Source: Psychrobacter immobilis (lineage in GTDB: Bacteria > Pseudomonadota > Gammaproteobacteria > Pseudomonadales > Moraxellaceae). Taken from it: 64,000 bases of DNA. The stretch lies in NCBI RefSeq assembly GCF_904846175.1, contig NZ_CAJGZM010000001.1:186001-250000 (forward strand), in the 5' to 3' direction. Positions within the stretch are counted from its first letter, which is position 1, and the number at the start of each line of letters is the position of its first letter. A program made the translations under genes and the position numbers. Under the pieces are notes generated by a model, which saw only the letters and a program-made list of their open reading frames with translations, ran no database searches and was not told the origin of the DNA. Shown here one piece after another: positions 17,288 to 26,878 of this stretch.

Positions 17288-19072
17288 TCAAGCAGCGACA
17301 GTATTTACTGCCTGAGCAAAGGCAGATAAAGCACCTTTAAGCATTGCCGATACGGTACTACTACAAGTACCAATGCCTGAGTACACGTCACCATCGACAT
17401 TTAGTTGAATGTAAGCAGCAGCGTTGGCGTTGGTTTTGTTGTCATTATTGGTATCATCATCGATACCATCACCGCTATTATGCTGCGGATTAATCGCGTG
17501 TTCAGCGTAGTTAATGACATGAATAGATTTGCCAGTATGCTGCGCAAGTCCATCAATAAACGAAGACAAAGGACCGTTACCTGTACCATCAATAGTAATA
17601 GTATCGCCATTCATCTGTACTTGACCGTTAAAGTACGCCTCGCCGCCTTTGTTATTGACACTATAATCTAGAAGCTCAAAGCTGCCTTGCTGCAAATAAG
17701 TATCTTCAAAGGTTTGTAAGATTTCATCATTCTGCAGTTCACGAGCAGCGCTTTCCGCTTGCTTCTGTACTACGCCGCTAAAGTCAATCTGCATCCAGCG
17801 TGGCAAATTAAAGCCATAGTTGCGTTGCAAGATATAAGCAACGCCGCCTTTACCAGATTGGCTATTGATACGAACCACGTCTTGATAGCTGCGACCGATA
17901 TGCGCCGGATCAATCGGTAAATATGCGACATCCCAAACATTTTCCGTCTGCTCGGCATGCTGTTCATTATAATCGAGGCATTTTTTGATGGCGTCTTGAT
18001 GCGAGCCACTAAAGGCGGTAAACACTAGCTCGCCAACGTACGGATGACGAGGATGAAGTGGCAAGTTATTACATTCGCTCACGACTTGTACAATCTCACT
18101 CATATTACTAAAATCAAGCTCTGGATCGACGCCTTGACTAAACAAGTTCATCGCCATGACCATAATATCCATATTGCCGGTACGCTCACCATTACCAAGC
18201 AAGGTACCCTCGATACGATCTGCGCCAGCCAATACACCAAGCTCAGCAGCAGCTACGGCACAGCCACGGTCATTGTGAGTATGCAAACTGATGGTGACAT
18301 GATCACGTTTGGCAAGATGACGGCAGAAATACTCAACCTGGTCGGCAAATACGTTTGGCGTTGATGCTTCAACCGTTGCAGGTAAGTTTAATATCACTTC
18401 TTGACCATTTTCAGGCTGCCAAACATCACAAACCGCGTCGCAAACTTCGACCGCATATTCGGTTTCGGTTTGGCTAAAGCTCTCTGGTGAATACTGAAAT
18501 ACCCATTCTGTTTCTGGATATTTGGCCGCGTATTCGACTAATAAATTAGCACCAGTAATGGCGATTTCTTTAATTTCTGCTTTATTTTTACCGTATACTT
18601 TTTCGCGTTGGATACGGCACGTTGAGTTATAAACGTGGACGATGGCACGCTTCGCCCCTATCAATGACTCAAAGGTACGGGCAATCAAATGCTCGCGAGC
18701 CTGCACCAATACTTGCAAGGTGACATCAGCCGGCACATGGTTTTCTTCAATGAGTTTACGCGCAAAATCAAACTCAACTTGTGCCGCTGAGGGGAAGCCA
18801 ATTTCAATCTCTTTAAAACCAACATCGACCAAGGTTTTAAAAAAGCGCATTTTTTGTTCAATCGTCATTGGATCGATTAACGCCTGGTTACCATCACGCA
18901 GGTCCACACTTGCCCAAACTGGTGATTTCTCAATCGTTTTGCTCGGCCAAGTGCGATCTGACAGCACAGGTGCAAACGCAAAAGGGCGATATTTACGGAA
19001 ATCGAAAGCGGCATTTTTTGGGGTGACTTTTGCAGAGGTGTTGTCTGCATTGCGTGTTGCTTGATTAGGCAT
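17288..19072 (-). CDS. leuA: 2-isopropylmalate synthase, long (class 2) form
   Basis: Condenses acetyl-CoA with 2-oxoisovalerate, the committed step of leucine synthesis. The TIM barrel carries WASVDLRDGNQALIDPM (metal-binding Asp and catalytic Arg), FKEIEIGFPSA, and SLHTHNDRG(C) with the metal histidines; the C-terminal regulatory domain has GTGNGPLSSFIDGL and YSGIGTCSSTVSAMLKGAL, where leucine feedback acts. At 594 residues, with the KYRPFAFAPVLSDRTWPS opening, this is the long form shared with Actinobacteria and fungi, not the roughly 520-residue E. coli type. A D/N-rich linker (GIDDDTNNDNKTNAN) interrupts the regulatory domain. The ATG at 19072 has AAGG seven bases upstream; a TTG two codons earlier is less likely. 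leuCDB is not adjacent. An Lrp-type regulator diverges from it. Confidence 0.95.
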   Translation of the reverse strand: MPNQATRNADNTSAKVTPKNAAFDFRKYRPFAFAPVLSDRTWPSKTIEKSPVWASVDLRDGNQALIDPMTIEQKMRFFKTLVDVGFKEIEIGFPSAAQVEFDFARKLIEENHVPADVTLQVLVQAREHLIARTFESLIGAKRAIVHVYNSTCRIQREKVYGKNKAEIKEIAITGANLLVEYAAKYPETEWVFQYSPESFSQTETEYAVEVCDAVCDVWQPENGQEVILNLPATVEASTPNVFADQVEYFCRHLAKRDHVTISLHTHNDRGCAVAAAELGVLAGADRIEGTLLGNGERTGNMDIMVMAMNLFSQGVDPELDFSNMSEIVQVVSECNNLPLHPRHPYVGELVFTAFSGSHQDAIKKCLDYNEQHAEQTENVWDVAYLPIDPAHIGRSYQDVVRINSQSGKGGVAYILQRNYGFNLPRWMQIDFSGVVQKQAESAARELQNDEILQTFEDTYLQQGSFELLDYSVNNKGGEAYFNGQVQMNGDTITIDGTGNGPLSSFIDGLAQHTGKSIHVINYAEHAINPQHNSGDGIDDDTNNDNKTNANAAAYIQLNVDGDVYSGIGTCSSTVSAMLKGALSAFAQAVNTVAA

Positions 19073-19236
19073 AATCAATCCTTAGATAACATAAAGAGCT
19101 GAGTTGAAGTAGAGGTTTTAACTGGGCAACTAATGACCAAGCACTCTTTATCATACGAGATAATAAAAGTTTATGCCATTATATTAACAAAGTCTATGCG
19201 TTAGAAATCAGCTTTATTTTACTTGAATACATACTA

Positions 19237-19288
19237 ATTTAGTGATAAACATCATTATTGAAGCTATAATTAGGTTATTTCACTAAAT
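19237..19288. promoter_or_regulatory. Candidate Lrp-type operator with a -10 box between half-sites
   Basis: ATTTAGTGA at 19237-19245 is an exact inverted copy of TCACTAAAT at 19280-19288. The centres are 43 bp apart, about four helical turns. TATAAT lies between them at 19265-19270, facing the Lrp-type gene that starts at 19301. This is the expected place for autoregulation and possible control of divergent leuA. The repeat and -10 are seen; the binding is inferred. Confidence 0.5.
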
Positions 19289-19300
19289 AGATGATATTCG

Positions 19301-19789
19301 ATGTTAAATAATCATACGGATAATTCTTTATCTATAGATATTGATGATACCGACAAACAGTTATTACGCTTATTACAAACCCAAGCGCGTATGAGTATTA
19401 CCGAGCTTGCCGAACGGGTCAACTTATCGGCGACCCCTTGCGCGCGCCGTATCAAACGCTTAGAAGAGGCAGGTATTATCACTGGCTACTACACCCAAAC
19501 CGATGCACAAAAACTTGGCTATCCTTTAGCCGTATTTATTGCGATTAGTATGGATCGCCATACTGCAGACCGCTTCGAGCATTTTGAAGAGAAAATTCAA
19601 AGTTTTGATGAGGTGGTTAGCTGTAGTATTGTTACTGGTCGCACCGAAGACTACTTAATCAAAGTGCGCGTACGCGATATGGCGCATTATGAGGAGTTTT
19701 TATTGCACCGATTGAATCGTATCGAAGGCGTGGCACAAGTCCATACCAGCTTTGAGTTACGGGAAGTATTTAGCCGTAGTGTGGTTTAG
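19301..19789 (+). CDS. Lrp/AsnC-family transcriptional regulator
   Basis: A 162-residue regulator with an N-terminal winged helix-turn-helix (DDTDKQLLRLLQTQARMSI, then LAERVNLSATPCARRIKRLE, about residues 17-55) and a C-terminal RAM/AsnC ligand domain ending TSFELREVFSRSV. The SATPCARRIKRLEE recognition helix is of the Lrp type. About fifteen polar residues precede the usual start. It is divergent from leuA with a 228-bp shared region holding the inverted repeat described at 19237-19288. Family members sense amino acids, often leucine; divergence from leuA suggests, without proving, control of leucine synthesis. An alternative is regulation of the convergent MFS gene at 19819. Confidence 0.9.
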   Translation: MLNNHTDNSLSIDIDDTDKQLLRLLQTQARMSITELAERVNLSATPCARRIKRLEEAGIITGYYTQTDAQKLGYPLAVFIAISMDRHTADRFEHFEEKIQSFDEVVSCSIVTGRTEDYLIKVRVRDMAHYEEFLLHRLNRIEGVAQVHTSFELREVFSRSVV

Positions 19790-19818
19790 TGTGGCGGTTA
19801 ATGTGGTTACCAATCAAA

Positions 19819-21129
19819 CTAGGAATGCGACTGTGTTTGACGCCGGAAAAAGAAGACTAAAATCAATCCTAATAATAAGCCGATAGCAGCAACCAGTAAA
19901 CCGGCATTAAAATTATCAGTTTTACCCGCCAGCGCCACCGTGACGAGCGGTCCCATGAACTGCCCTATGGCATAGGCCAAAGTCGCTAGACCAATCAATA
20001 AGTTAGAGTAAGCAGGATTAATGCTTTTAATCAAATTTAGCGTCATTGAAACCATACCAACAAAGGTTAAGCCTAAAATCACGGCATTGCCATATAAACC
20101 AATGGCTCCATCGAACCCTATCGGTAAGCCCATGCCAAATGCTTGCAATAACGTTAACCCCATTAAGGTTTTAGTCTCACCGATACGCTTAGCAAGCGCG
20201 CCCCATATAGGGTTTGATAGCATGGCAAAAATCCCGACCACAAGCCAAATCAGTAATCCTGCATAGCTTTGTGTCGTGAGCCGCTGTGCCGCCATCACGG
20301 GCAAAAAAGTCGCCGAAGTAATATACCCAAACCCCGCCAACACATAACTTGCCGACAGTAATACAATCGCCTTAGTATGACCAGCCACTGCTTCATATAA
20401 AGAACGTTTAAAATTGAGATAAGTTTGCTGTATGGACAGCCGCTGACTACCGTATTTTAATTCATCGGCTTGTTGCTTAGAGGTTTGTAATTGGGATGTC
20501 TGCGAGTTATTTACTTTTGATTTAAATGGGGTTGAGTTTTCTGGTCTGATGGCATAAAGCAGCCATAATAACGGTAGACTGATAATCCCTGCTACCAGCC
20601 AAATGATATCGAAATGATAGCCGAGCGTTAACAACCACCACGTCAGTACGGCGGAAGCGCTGATACCGACGCCAATACCCGCATAATGCAGTGCTGAGAG
20701 TACCGAGCGGCGCTCATGACTAAAGCTTTGAATCACCAGTGATGAGCTCAAAATCATCGCCACGCCGCTTGCGATACCTGATAATAGCCGAATGACATAC
20801 CAGAGATTCAATGACAGATTTGGCACCACCAATAACATGGTGGTGACGACACTGACTGCTGTCCATACTATGAGCATTTGCCATGTCAAACGATGGGGCA
20901 CAAACATCGCAATGAGCGCCCCAATGAAATAGCCACTGTAATTAACCGAGGCCAGCCAGCCTGCAATGACCGTCGATAACGATAATTGCGTCATGATATC
21001 AGGCAAGGTTGCGGTAAATAAAAACCGCCCAAATCCCATGACCACCGCCAAACAATACAACCCTATACAAGCAACCGCTGTTTCATTGGTAATGATAGTA
21101 GTAGCACGGCTTTTAAGTACAGTCATCAT
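19819..21129 (-). CDS. MFS transporter, YbfB/YjiJ family
   Basis: A twelve-segment major facilitator with the YbfB/YjiJ opening: AVVMGFGRFLFTATLPDIM, then SLSTVIAGWLASVNYSGYFIG, followed by a loop-2-like HRLTWQM. A hydrophilic central loop of about 55 residues (S/Q/K-rich) separates the halves. The C-terminus carries FFFRRQTQSHS. The frame opens at a TTG at 21198, but no homology or Shine-Dalgarno supports it; the ATG pair at 21129/21126 is more likely. It converges with the Lrp-type gene with only 29 bp between stops. Family substrates are undetermined; amino acid or arabinose-like efflux has been suggested for relatives but cannot be read here. Confidence 0.82.
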   Translation of the reverse strand: MMTVLKSRATTIITNETAVACIGLYCLAVVMGFGRFLFTATLPDIMTQLSLSTVIAGWLASVNYSGYFIGALIAMFVPHRLTWQMLIVWTAVSVVTTMLLVVPNLSLNLWYVIRLLSGIASGVAMILSSSLVIQSFSHERRSVLSALHYAGIGVGISASAVLTWWLLTLGYHFDIIWLVAGIISLPLLWLLYAIRPENSTPFKSKVNNSQTSQLQTSKQQADELKYGSQRLSIQQTYLNFKRSLYEAVAGHTKAIVLLSASYVLAGFGYITSATFLPVMAAQRLTTQSYAGLLIWLVVGIFAMLSNPIWGALAKRIGETKTLMGLTLLQAFGMGLPIGFDGAIGLYGNAVILGLTFVGMVSMTLNLIKSINPAYSNLLIGLATLAYAIGQFMGPLVTVALAGKTDNFNAGLLVAAIGLLLGLILVFFFRRQTQSHS

Positions 21130-21235
21130 GACAGAGCCATTTTGTGGCAAAAAGCACACAATCCTTTGTGTTAAAAGCAGTGATATATAACCAAGCAAAG
21201 ATAAAATAAAAGAGTTCTAATTATAACGATTACTG

Positions 21236-22591
21236 CTAAGAAATATTTTGGATTGGACGACTGGCTTGCTCGGCGGTTTCTGATTGCCCAAGCATCTGTA
21301 CCCGTTGATCACTAAACATATCCATATCAGGGGCAAGCGTACGCATAAAACGATCAAAATAGAGCATCTGCTTGGTCAATAAGGCAAAGTCACGTGGGAA
21401 ATGAATACCATGACGCTTGCCGACCTCAACAATCTCCAACATCATTGTATTTAACTCATCAGCTTGCTCTTTACTATTAAAAGGCACACCACTGGTAAAA
21501 GCCTTGTCCTCAGCCATAATGGTTTTCATCATGCGCTGCAAATCATTGCCCAATGCCACCACATCTACCTGATTGTCGCCATGGGTCATCTCCATATCAA
21601 TCATATGGCGTGCCATTGCGTGATAATCACTGTCTTGCATCGCTTGCATCATACCCATACATGCGCGCCAACTCTCAGCTTTCAATTTACCAACGATACC
21701 GAAGTCTAAGAATCCAATACGCCCATCGGTTAATAGCATCAAATTGCCCGCATGCAAATCAGCATGGAAACTATTGCATAGCATAAGACTGGCAAACCAC
21801 GTATTAAGCGTATCTGCCATTACTTGTGCAGGGTCATTACAATACTGACGCATGACAGATTCATCTACCATAGAGACGCCATATAAGCGGCTCATGGTCA
21901 GTACACGCTTGGTGGTCAGCTCTTCATAGACGGTTGGCGCAACGACGCGTGTATTTCCTGATATCGCTAAAAATTGCTGAAAATCACGGATATTTTGCGC
22001 CTCAGCGATAAAATCGGTTTCGGCAAGCATCCGCAGACGAATCTCATCGATAATTGGCGCAATACTGGCAAAGCGCATCGAAGGCATTAGTAGCTCAACC
22101 AATTTGGTCACGCCGTGCAACACGCCCAAGTCCGTTTGCATAATGGTTTCAACACCCGGCTTTTGTACCTTTAGCACCACCTCATCGCCATTATGCAAAC
22201 GCGCCGCATGAACTTGGGCAATAGAGGCTGATGCTAACGGCTTTGCATCGATGTGAGCAAACATCTCCTCAAGCGTTAGCCCATCAACGGCTAGTTCCTC
22301 TTTTAATACCTGTTCAATATAAGTGTAGGATAAGGGAGTCGTTTGATCCAGACAGCTTTGGAATGCTTGCACATATTCGCGCGGGAATAGTGACGGCGTA
22401 CTGGCAATAAACTGCCCGATTTTGATATAGGTCGTGCCTAATTGTTCAAAGGTTTCTTTTAGCAGCATGGCATCAGGTTTTTCACCTTTTGCCACTCTTA
22501 GTGCAGACAAACCAGCCACACTCGCGGTTTGGCGAATGCGATTAACAACATTAAAGGTGTGCTTTAATAAATGCGGACGATGGATTTTCAT
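21236..22591 (-). CDS. ABC1/UbiB-family atypical kinase
   Basis: A 451-residue UbiB-like protein. Diagnostic elements are the KxGQ motif in YIKIGQFIAS (about residue 57), the alanine-rich nucleotide loop in KPLASASIAQVHAA (in place of the kinase P-loop), VLKVQKPG with the lysine, the ExD region LAETDFIAEAQN, the catalytic HADLHAGNLML and the metal-binding LDFGIVG. No C-terminal membrane helices like those of E. coli UbiB are evident, so this may be a soluble paralog. UbiB relatives support ubiquinone synthesis or lipid handling. It follows prmC and moeB in the same direction with gaps of about 60-70 bp. The ATG at 22591 is preferred over the TTG at 22600. Confidence 0.88.
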   Translation of the reverse strand: MKIHRPHLLKHTFNVVNRIRQTASVAGLSALRVAKGEKPDAMLLKETFEQLGTTYIKIGQFIASTPSLFPREYVQAFQSCLDQTTPLSYTYIEQVLKEELAVDGLTLEEMFAHIDAKPLASASIAQVHAARLHNGDEVVLKVQKPGVETIMQTDLGVLHGVTKLVELLMPSMRFASIAPIIDEIRLRMLAETDFIAEAQNIRDFQQFLAISGNTRVVAPTVYEELTTKRVLTMSRLYGVSMVDESVMRQYCNDPAQVMADTLNTWFASLMLCNSFHADLHAGNLMLLTDGRIGFLDFGIVGKLKAESWRACMGMMQAMQDSDYHAMARHMIDMEMTHGDNQVDVVALGNDLQRMMKTIMAEDKAFTSGVPFNSKEQADELNTMMLEIVEVGKRHGIHFPRDFALLTKQMLYFDRFMRTLAPDMDMFSDQRVQMLGQSETAEQASRPIQNIS

Positions 22592-22659
22592 AAAAAACAA
22601 CTATGGTAATAAAAAGAAAGTTATGAGGATGTGGAGACTTAAAAAGGTTGAGCAATTTG

Positions 22660-23454
22660 CTAATGCTTGGCACAAATCGGACAATGTGCATCTCTTCGAT
22701 AGCCCATTAGCCGTTGCTGCATCTGGCTACCATCCCATATTAATAGCTTATTTGTCAGTGGATTTTTGGTTAATCCTAGATACTGTAAGGCGGCATTTGC
22801 TTGTAAGTTACCCATGATGGCTGTGGTACTGGCAAGTACCCCTGAATTGGCACAGGTCCGCTCGTCTGCGGCGGCATCTAGCACCACTGAGCCAAACACA
22901 CAATGATAGCAGCCAGTATTTAATTGCGGCTCATATAATGCCAACTGTCCTTGCATGGCTATCGCTGAAGCAGATAATAACGGAATCTGATAACGGACAC
23001 TAATGCGATTAATAATATCACGGGTGGCGAAGTTATCAGTGCAATCTAGGAGTAAATCAGGTTTGCCAGATGCCATATCAAGCAACTCATAAGCATTATC
23101 TTCACTCAATCTTGCTACTGTACCACGAGCACGAATAAGAGGATTAATTTCGGTTAGCATTTGCGCCGCTGTTAGCGCTTTAGCTTTACCGATATCCTCA
23201 GGTAAAAATAGCGTTTGGCGCTGTAAATTACTGGCTTCAATTATATCATCATCTATTAGATGGACTTGTCCCAAGCCTGCCCGCACGAGTGTCTCAGAAG
23301 CGGGGCAACCTAAACCGCCTGCGCCTATCATAACCACTCGCGATGCTTTTAAGCGTAATTGAGCGTCAATATCCCAACCATCAAGCAGTATCTGGCGCGC
23401 ATAACGCAGCAGCTCCGCATCTCCTAACATTTCCGTGTCTCTAATATCACTCAT
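22660..23454 (-). CDS. moeB: MoeB/ThiF-type sulfur-carrier adenylyltransferase
   Basis: E1-like enzyme that adenylates the C-terminal glycine of a small sulfur carrier such as MoaD or ThiS. The N-terminal RYARQILLDGWDIDAQ, the nucleotide loop GAGGLGCPASETLVRAG, the Asn/Arg of EASNLQRQTLF, LLLDCTDNFATR, and two CxxC zinc pairs (CYHC and CPIC) are all in place over 265 residues; no rhodanese domain is attached. It lies directly after prmC, the prmC-moeB order also seen in Pseudomonas. No moaD or thiS gene is nearby, so whether it serves molybdopterin, thiamine or both is undecided. The ATG at 23454 is chosen; a GTG three codons upstream is possible. Confidence 0.88.
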   Translation of the reverse strand: MSDIRDTEMLGDAELLRYARQILLDGWDIDAQLRLKASRVVMIGAGGLGCPASETLVRAGLGQVHLIDDDIIEASNLQRQTLFLPEDIGKAKALTAAQMLTEINPLIRARGTVARLSEDNAYELLDMASGKPDLLLDCTDNFATRDIINRISVRYQIPLLSASAIAMQGQLALYEPQLNTGCYHCVFGSVVLDAAADERTCANSGVLASTTAIMGNLQANAALQYLGLTKNPLTNKLLIWDGSQMQQRLMGYRRDAHCPICAKH

Positions 23455-23520
23455 AAATGCCACTCATAGTCATTACCAAGGCTTAGCACTGAAACTTATT
23501 TTGACAGCAACTGCGTATTT

Positions 23521-24426
23521 TTATAGTAACTGGCCAAGCGTCACACGATCGTTACCACCATAATCTTGTACGGTATATACTGACTCAAAACCCCTATTCA
23601 AAAATAGCTGCCGTGCAGCATCACCTTGATCAAAACCATGCTCAATTGCTAGTAGACTACCCTTAAGTAAGTATCGCGGAGCATGTTGGACAATATGTTC
23701 TATATCGGCAAGTCCATGATTGGGAGCACTTAAGGCGCTAATCGGCTCAGCGACCAGTCTTGCTAAATGCTCATCTTCTTCATCAATATAAGGCGGGTTA
23801 GACACAATCACATCGAATAATGGCTCATCCTGAGTAGCCAGCGCGTCATACCAACTGCTTTGGATAAACTCGATATCAGCAACCTCATTTACCATTGCAT
23901 TATACTTCGCTATTTTTAACGCCTCTAGCGATAAATCAACGGCAACAACCTGCCAGCTTTCTGTCTTACTGTTTGGATTACTGTTATTTAACTCATGTGC
24001 TAAGCTAATAGCAATACAACCTGAGCCAGTGCCTAAATCTAATAGGCGCTTTGGTTTTTTATTATCATCGACACTTTTCGGTTGAGATTGTATCCAAGTT
24101 AATACTTGTTCAATCAATATTTCAGTATCCGGTCTCGGTATTAACGTATGCTCATTGACTTTAAAGTTCAGCGACCAAAATTCTTGCTGTTCAGTTAAAT
24201 ACGCCAACGGTGTGCCCTGCTGCATCTTCTTAACACCCAAATGAAATTGCTCAAGCTCCCTTTCGCTCAGCTCATAACCCTCATCAGTAATTAAAAAAAA
24301 GCTTGGCTTATCAATGACAAATAACAGCCAATCAGTGAACCAAAATGAAGGTATATTGCTATTTTCACTCTCGTTTAACCACTGCTGAATTTTTTGTTTT
24401 ATTTGACCAATGGTAAATGCTGTCAT
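23521..24426 (-). CDS. prmC: Peptide chain release factor N5-glutamine methyltransferase
   Basis: PrmC (HemK) methylates the glutamine of the GGQ motif in release factors RF1 and RF2, increasing termination efficiency. The 301-residue protein has the helical N-terminal domain, the HTLIPRPDTEILIEQ linker, the SAM-binding LLDLGTGSGCIAISLA, and the catalytic VSNPPYID that holds the glutamine side chain; YGGNDRVTLGQL closes the domain. It is the first of a prmC-moeB-ABC1 run on the minus strand. prfA, often found directly upstream, is absent here; an AmpG-type permease gene follows on the same strand at higher coordinates. Confidence 0.95.
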   Translation of the reverse strand: MTAFTIGQIKQKIQQWLNESENSNIPSFWFTDWLLFVIDKPSFFLITDEGYELSERELEQFHLGVKKMQQGTPLAYLTEQQEFWSLNFKVNEHTLIPRPDTEILIEQVLTWIQSQPKSVDDNKKPKRLLDLGTGSGCIAISLAHELNNSNPNSKTESWQVVAVDLSLEALKIAKYNAMVNEVADIEFIQSSWYDALATQDEPLFDVIVSNPPYIDEEDEHLARLVAEPISALSAPNHGLADIEHIVQHAPRYLLKGSLLAIEHGFDQGDAARQLFLNRGFESVYTVQDYGGNDRVTLGQLL

Positions 24427-24552
24427 AGATAACTCATAAAATCACTGTTTACTGAATAAAGCTGTCGAACTGGTTATATTTCATTGTCTTAGCTATTCTG
24501 AGACACGTGGTGGCTCTTTGGTATCCGTTAGATTCGGATTGGCTTTGGTTAA

Positions 24553-26403
24553 CTAATCACCAATACCTTTGCCGCCTTCACCATCACTGTCGCCATAAAT
24601 ATCGTCGTTATCGCCAATGACGATATGTTTATCGACAAAGTAAATCAGCGCTAAAATCGGAATACCAATCGCAAAGGTAAAAATAAAGAAGAACGGATAG
24701 CCCATACTATCAACGATAGAACCTGAATAACCACCCATTACTTTTGGTATTAAGGTCATCAATGAAGAAAAAATAGCATACTGTACCGCGGTAAAACGTA
24801 TTGAAGTCAATGCTGATAAGAAAGCAATAAATACCGCGCTAGCAAGACCTGCAGCTAAGTTATCAAATATCACCGCCATATACATGATGGGTAAACTGCC
24901 CGGATTATAGGTCAGCACCACAAATAATAAATTGGTCGCACAAGCGAGAATGGCACCAATCATCATGGCATGCATGATACGAAAACGCTGCGCCAATAGA
25001 CCGCCTAAGAAACCACCAGCGATGGCCATAATCACGCCAACCAGTTTTACCGCATTGGCAATATCGGTTTTACTAAAGCCCATGTCTTGATAAAAGACGT
25101 TTGATATCACCCCTGCCACAATGTCTGAGATGCGGTACAAACCAATCAACGCTAATAGTAAAAATGCCTTTTTTCCATAGCGTCTAAAGAAATCTAAGAT
25201 AGGCTCAATCCACGTTGCCATCGCAATTTCTTTTTTGACTAAACCGACTTTTACCAATGCATAACCTGCTGCCAGTGCTGCTGCTAAGCTTACTAGTAAA
25301 TGCAATGTCTCACTAATGAAGCTGACAAACACGCCTTCAAACTCTGGCAGTACTTGCCCTATTAATACATAGGCCGCAACAAATGCCACGACGGCAAACA
25401 CAAACAGTAAAACCAACCTAACGTAGTCTTCGCGCGTTTCAGCCACCAATGGCGCTTTATTAATAATTTTGGGTTGATTGATCATAAAGTACAACAGCAG
25501 CAGAGGTGCACACACAACCAACGCTATAAAGTAGAACTTAATACTTGGCATTGCCATTAGCGGTATCAGGGCAATGGTACTATCAAAAACCTTATTAATA
25601 AGGATATTGATAAGATATACGACACCAAACAATAAGGCTGGTATTAATAGTAACGCTGAGTAAATTAAGAAAACCTTAAGATTACTTTTTTGCTTATGAC
25701 TTTGTAAAATCTCAGCGGTTGGCTCATAACTGGCAAAGGTGGTCAATATGCCTAAAGTCATAACCCCAGCCATAATATAATAGGTATTGCGCCACGCTTC
25801 ATAACTATAAAAGCTTTCCGTCGAGCCAAAATAATCGGCTAAATATAGCGCGCCTGCCCCAGCGACAATCATACCAATGCGGTAGCCTGACACATAGATA
25901 GAGGACAAGATAGACTGCATCGATGGTGGTGCTAGCTCAATACGGTAAGCATCAATGACGATATCTTGCGTAGCAGAAGAAAATCCCAGCAAAACCGCCG
26001 CACCCGCCATATAAACCAATACGTCTTCGCTAACAGGATTGACCGTCGCCATCAGAAAGATAGCCAATACAATGAGCAGCTGTGACACCACCATCCAACT
26101 ACGGCGACGACCTAACCATTTGGTCAAAAAAGGCACGGGCAGCGCGTCGATTAATGGCGCCCAAATAAACTTAAATGAATATCCCAATGCTGCCCAGCTG
26201 AACATGGTGACAACACCGCGGTCGATGCCTGCTTCTCTTAGCCATAATGACAGACTGGAAAAAATAAGCAAAATGGGAATACCGGCTGAAAACCCTAAAA
26301 ACAGCATGATAATCACACGTGGGTCTAAATAAGCTTTGGCGGCTTCTCCCCATGATTTTTTGGCAATCGGTTGTTCAGGCGTTACAGGTTGGACAGCAGA
26401 CAT
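24553..26403 (-). CDS. ampG: AmpG-type muropeptide/MFS permease
   Basis: Inner-membrane MFS carrier of the AmpG group, which imports anhydromuropeptides released during cell wall turnover and thereby feeds recycling and AmpC control. The start region YLDPRVIIMLFLGFSAGIPILL, WLREAGIDRGVVTMFSWAALGYSFKF (given here only as its opening), LGRRRSWM and the SATQDIVIDAYRIE motif in segment 4-5 are AmpG hallmarks. At about 616 residues it is longer than E. coli AmpG (491): the middle contains roughly 120 extra residues with additional hydrophobic segments. The C-terminus is acidic and glycine-rich. GTG two codons earlier is possible; the ATG at 26403 has a GGTGAG motif upstream. Confidence 0.85.
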   Translation of the reverse strand: MSAVQPVTPEQPIAKKSWGEAAKAYLDPRVIIMLFLGFSAGIPILLIFSSLSLWLREAGIDRGVVTMFSWAALGYSFKFIWAPLIDALPVPFLTKWLGRRRSWMVVSQLLIVLAIFLMATVNPVSEDVLVYMAGAAVLLGFSSATQDIVIDAYRIELAPPSMQSILSSIYVSGYRIGMIVAGAGALYLADYFGSTESFYSYEAWRNTYYIMAGVMTLGILTTFASYEPTAEILQSHKQKSNLKVFLIYSALLLIPALLFGVVYLINILINKVFDSTIALIPLMAMPSIKFYFIALVVCAPLLLLYFMINQPKIINKAPLVAETREDYVRLVLLFVFAVVAFVAAYVLIGQVLPEFEGVFVSFISETLHLLVSLAAALAAGYALVKVGLVKKEIAMATWIEPILDFFRRYGKKAFLLLALIGLYRISDIVAGVISNVFYQDMGFSKTDIANAVKLVGVIMAIAGGFLGGLLAQRFRIMHAMMIGAILACATNLLFVVLTYNPGSLPIMYMAVIFDNLAAGLASAVFIAFLSALTSIRFTAVQYAIFSSLMTLIPKVMGGYSGSIVDSMGYPFFFIFTFAIGIPILALIYFVDKHIVIGDNDDIYGDSDGEGGKGIGD

Positions 26404-26835
26404 AATCACTCACCAAAAATTGAGATAAATAACACAACTGCGCACAATTTTTATCAATCATTTCTTATTGATTATAGACAGAAAGGATCGATAAAAATTG
26501 CTCAGCGTTGCACAAAACTATCATTAGTACAAAATTGAATTATGGTACTTGAGAACTCTAACCTTGACTAGATATTTTTGCATTAACTTACTAACCATAG
26601 TCTCTAGCCACGCCATTTATTTCATTATAGTAACGCTGTGCATCAAAAGCTCACTTAAATATTAAAAACGTCTTTCTTCAATTGCATATTGTTTTAAAGT
26701 CCTATTGTCAATTTAAGACAAATAAACCATCCTATATTCCAAATTAATATAAATTCATAGCCATTTATTATATACAAGAATAATAGCTTTGATTTACACT
26801 AGCGACTTATTGAATATTTGTACGTTTTTATTTTT
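26404..26835. other. AT-rich intergenic region between ampG and the CysB-like regulator
   Basis: Divergent promoters must lie here. I see no ORF with coding character, no tRNA and no hairpin terminator. The distal part (26640-26830) is strongly AT-rich. Confidence 0.4.
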
Positions 26836-26858
26836 ATATACAGACGAGGTTTGTATAT
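26836..26858. promoter_or_regulatory. Candidate LysR-type operator
   Basis: ATATACA at 26836-26842 is an exact inverted repeat of TGTATAT at 26852-26858, containing an ATAC-N11-GTAT core of the T-N11-A kind bound by LysR-type regulators. It lies 20 bp before the start of a LysR-type gene, consistent with autoregulation. Confidence 0.45.
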
Positions 26859-26878
26859 TTATACCATAGGGTTAAGTG

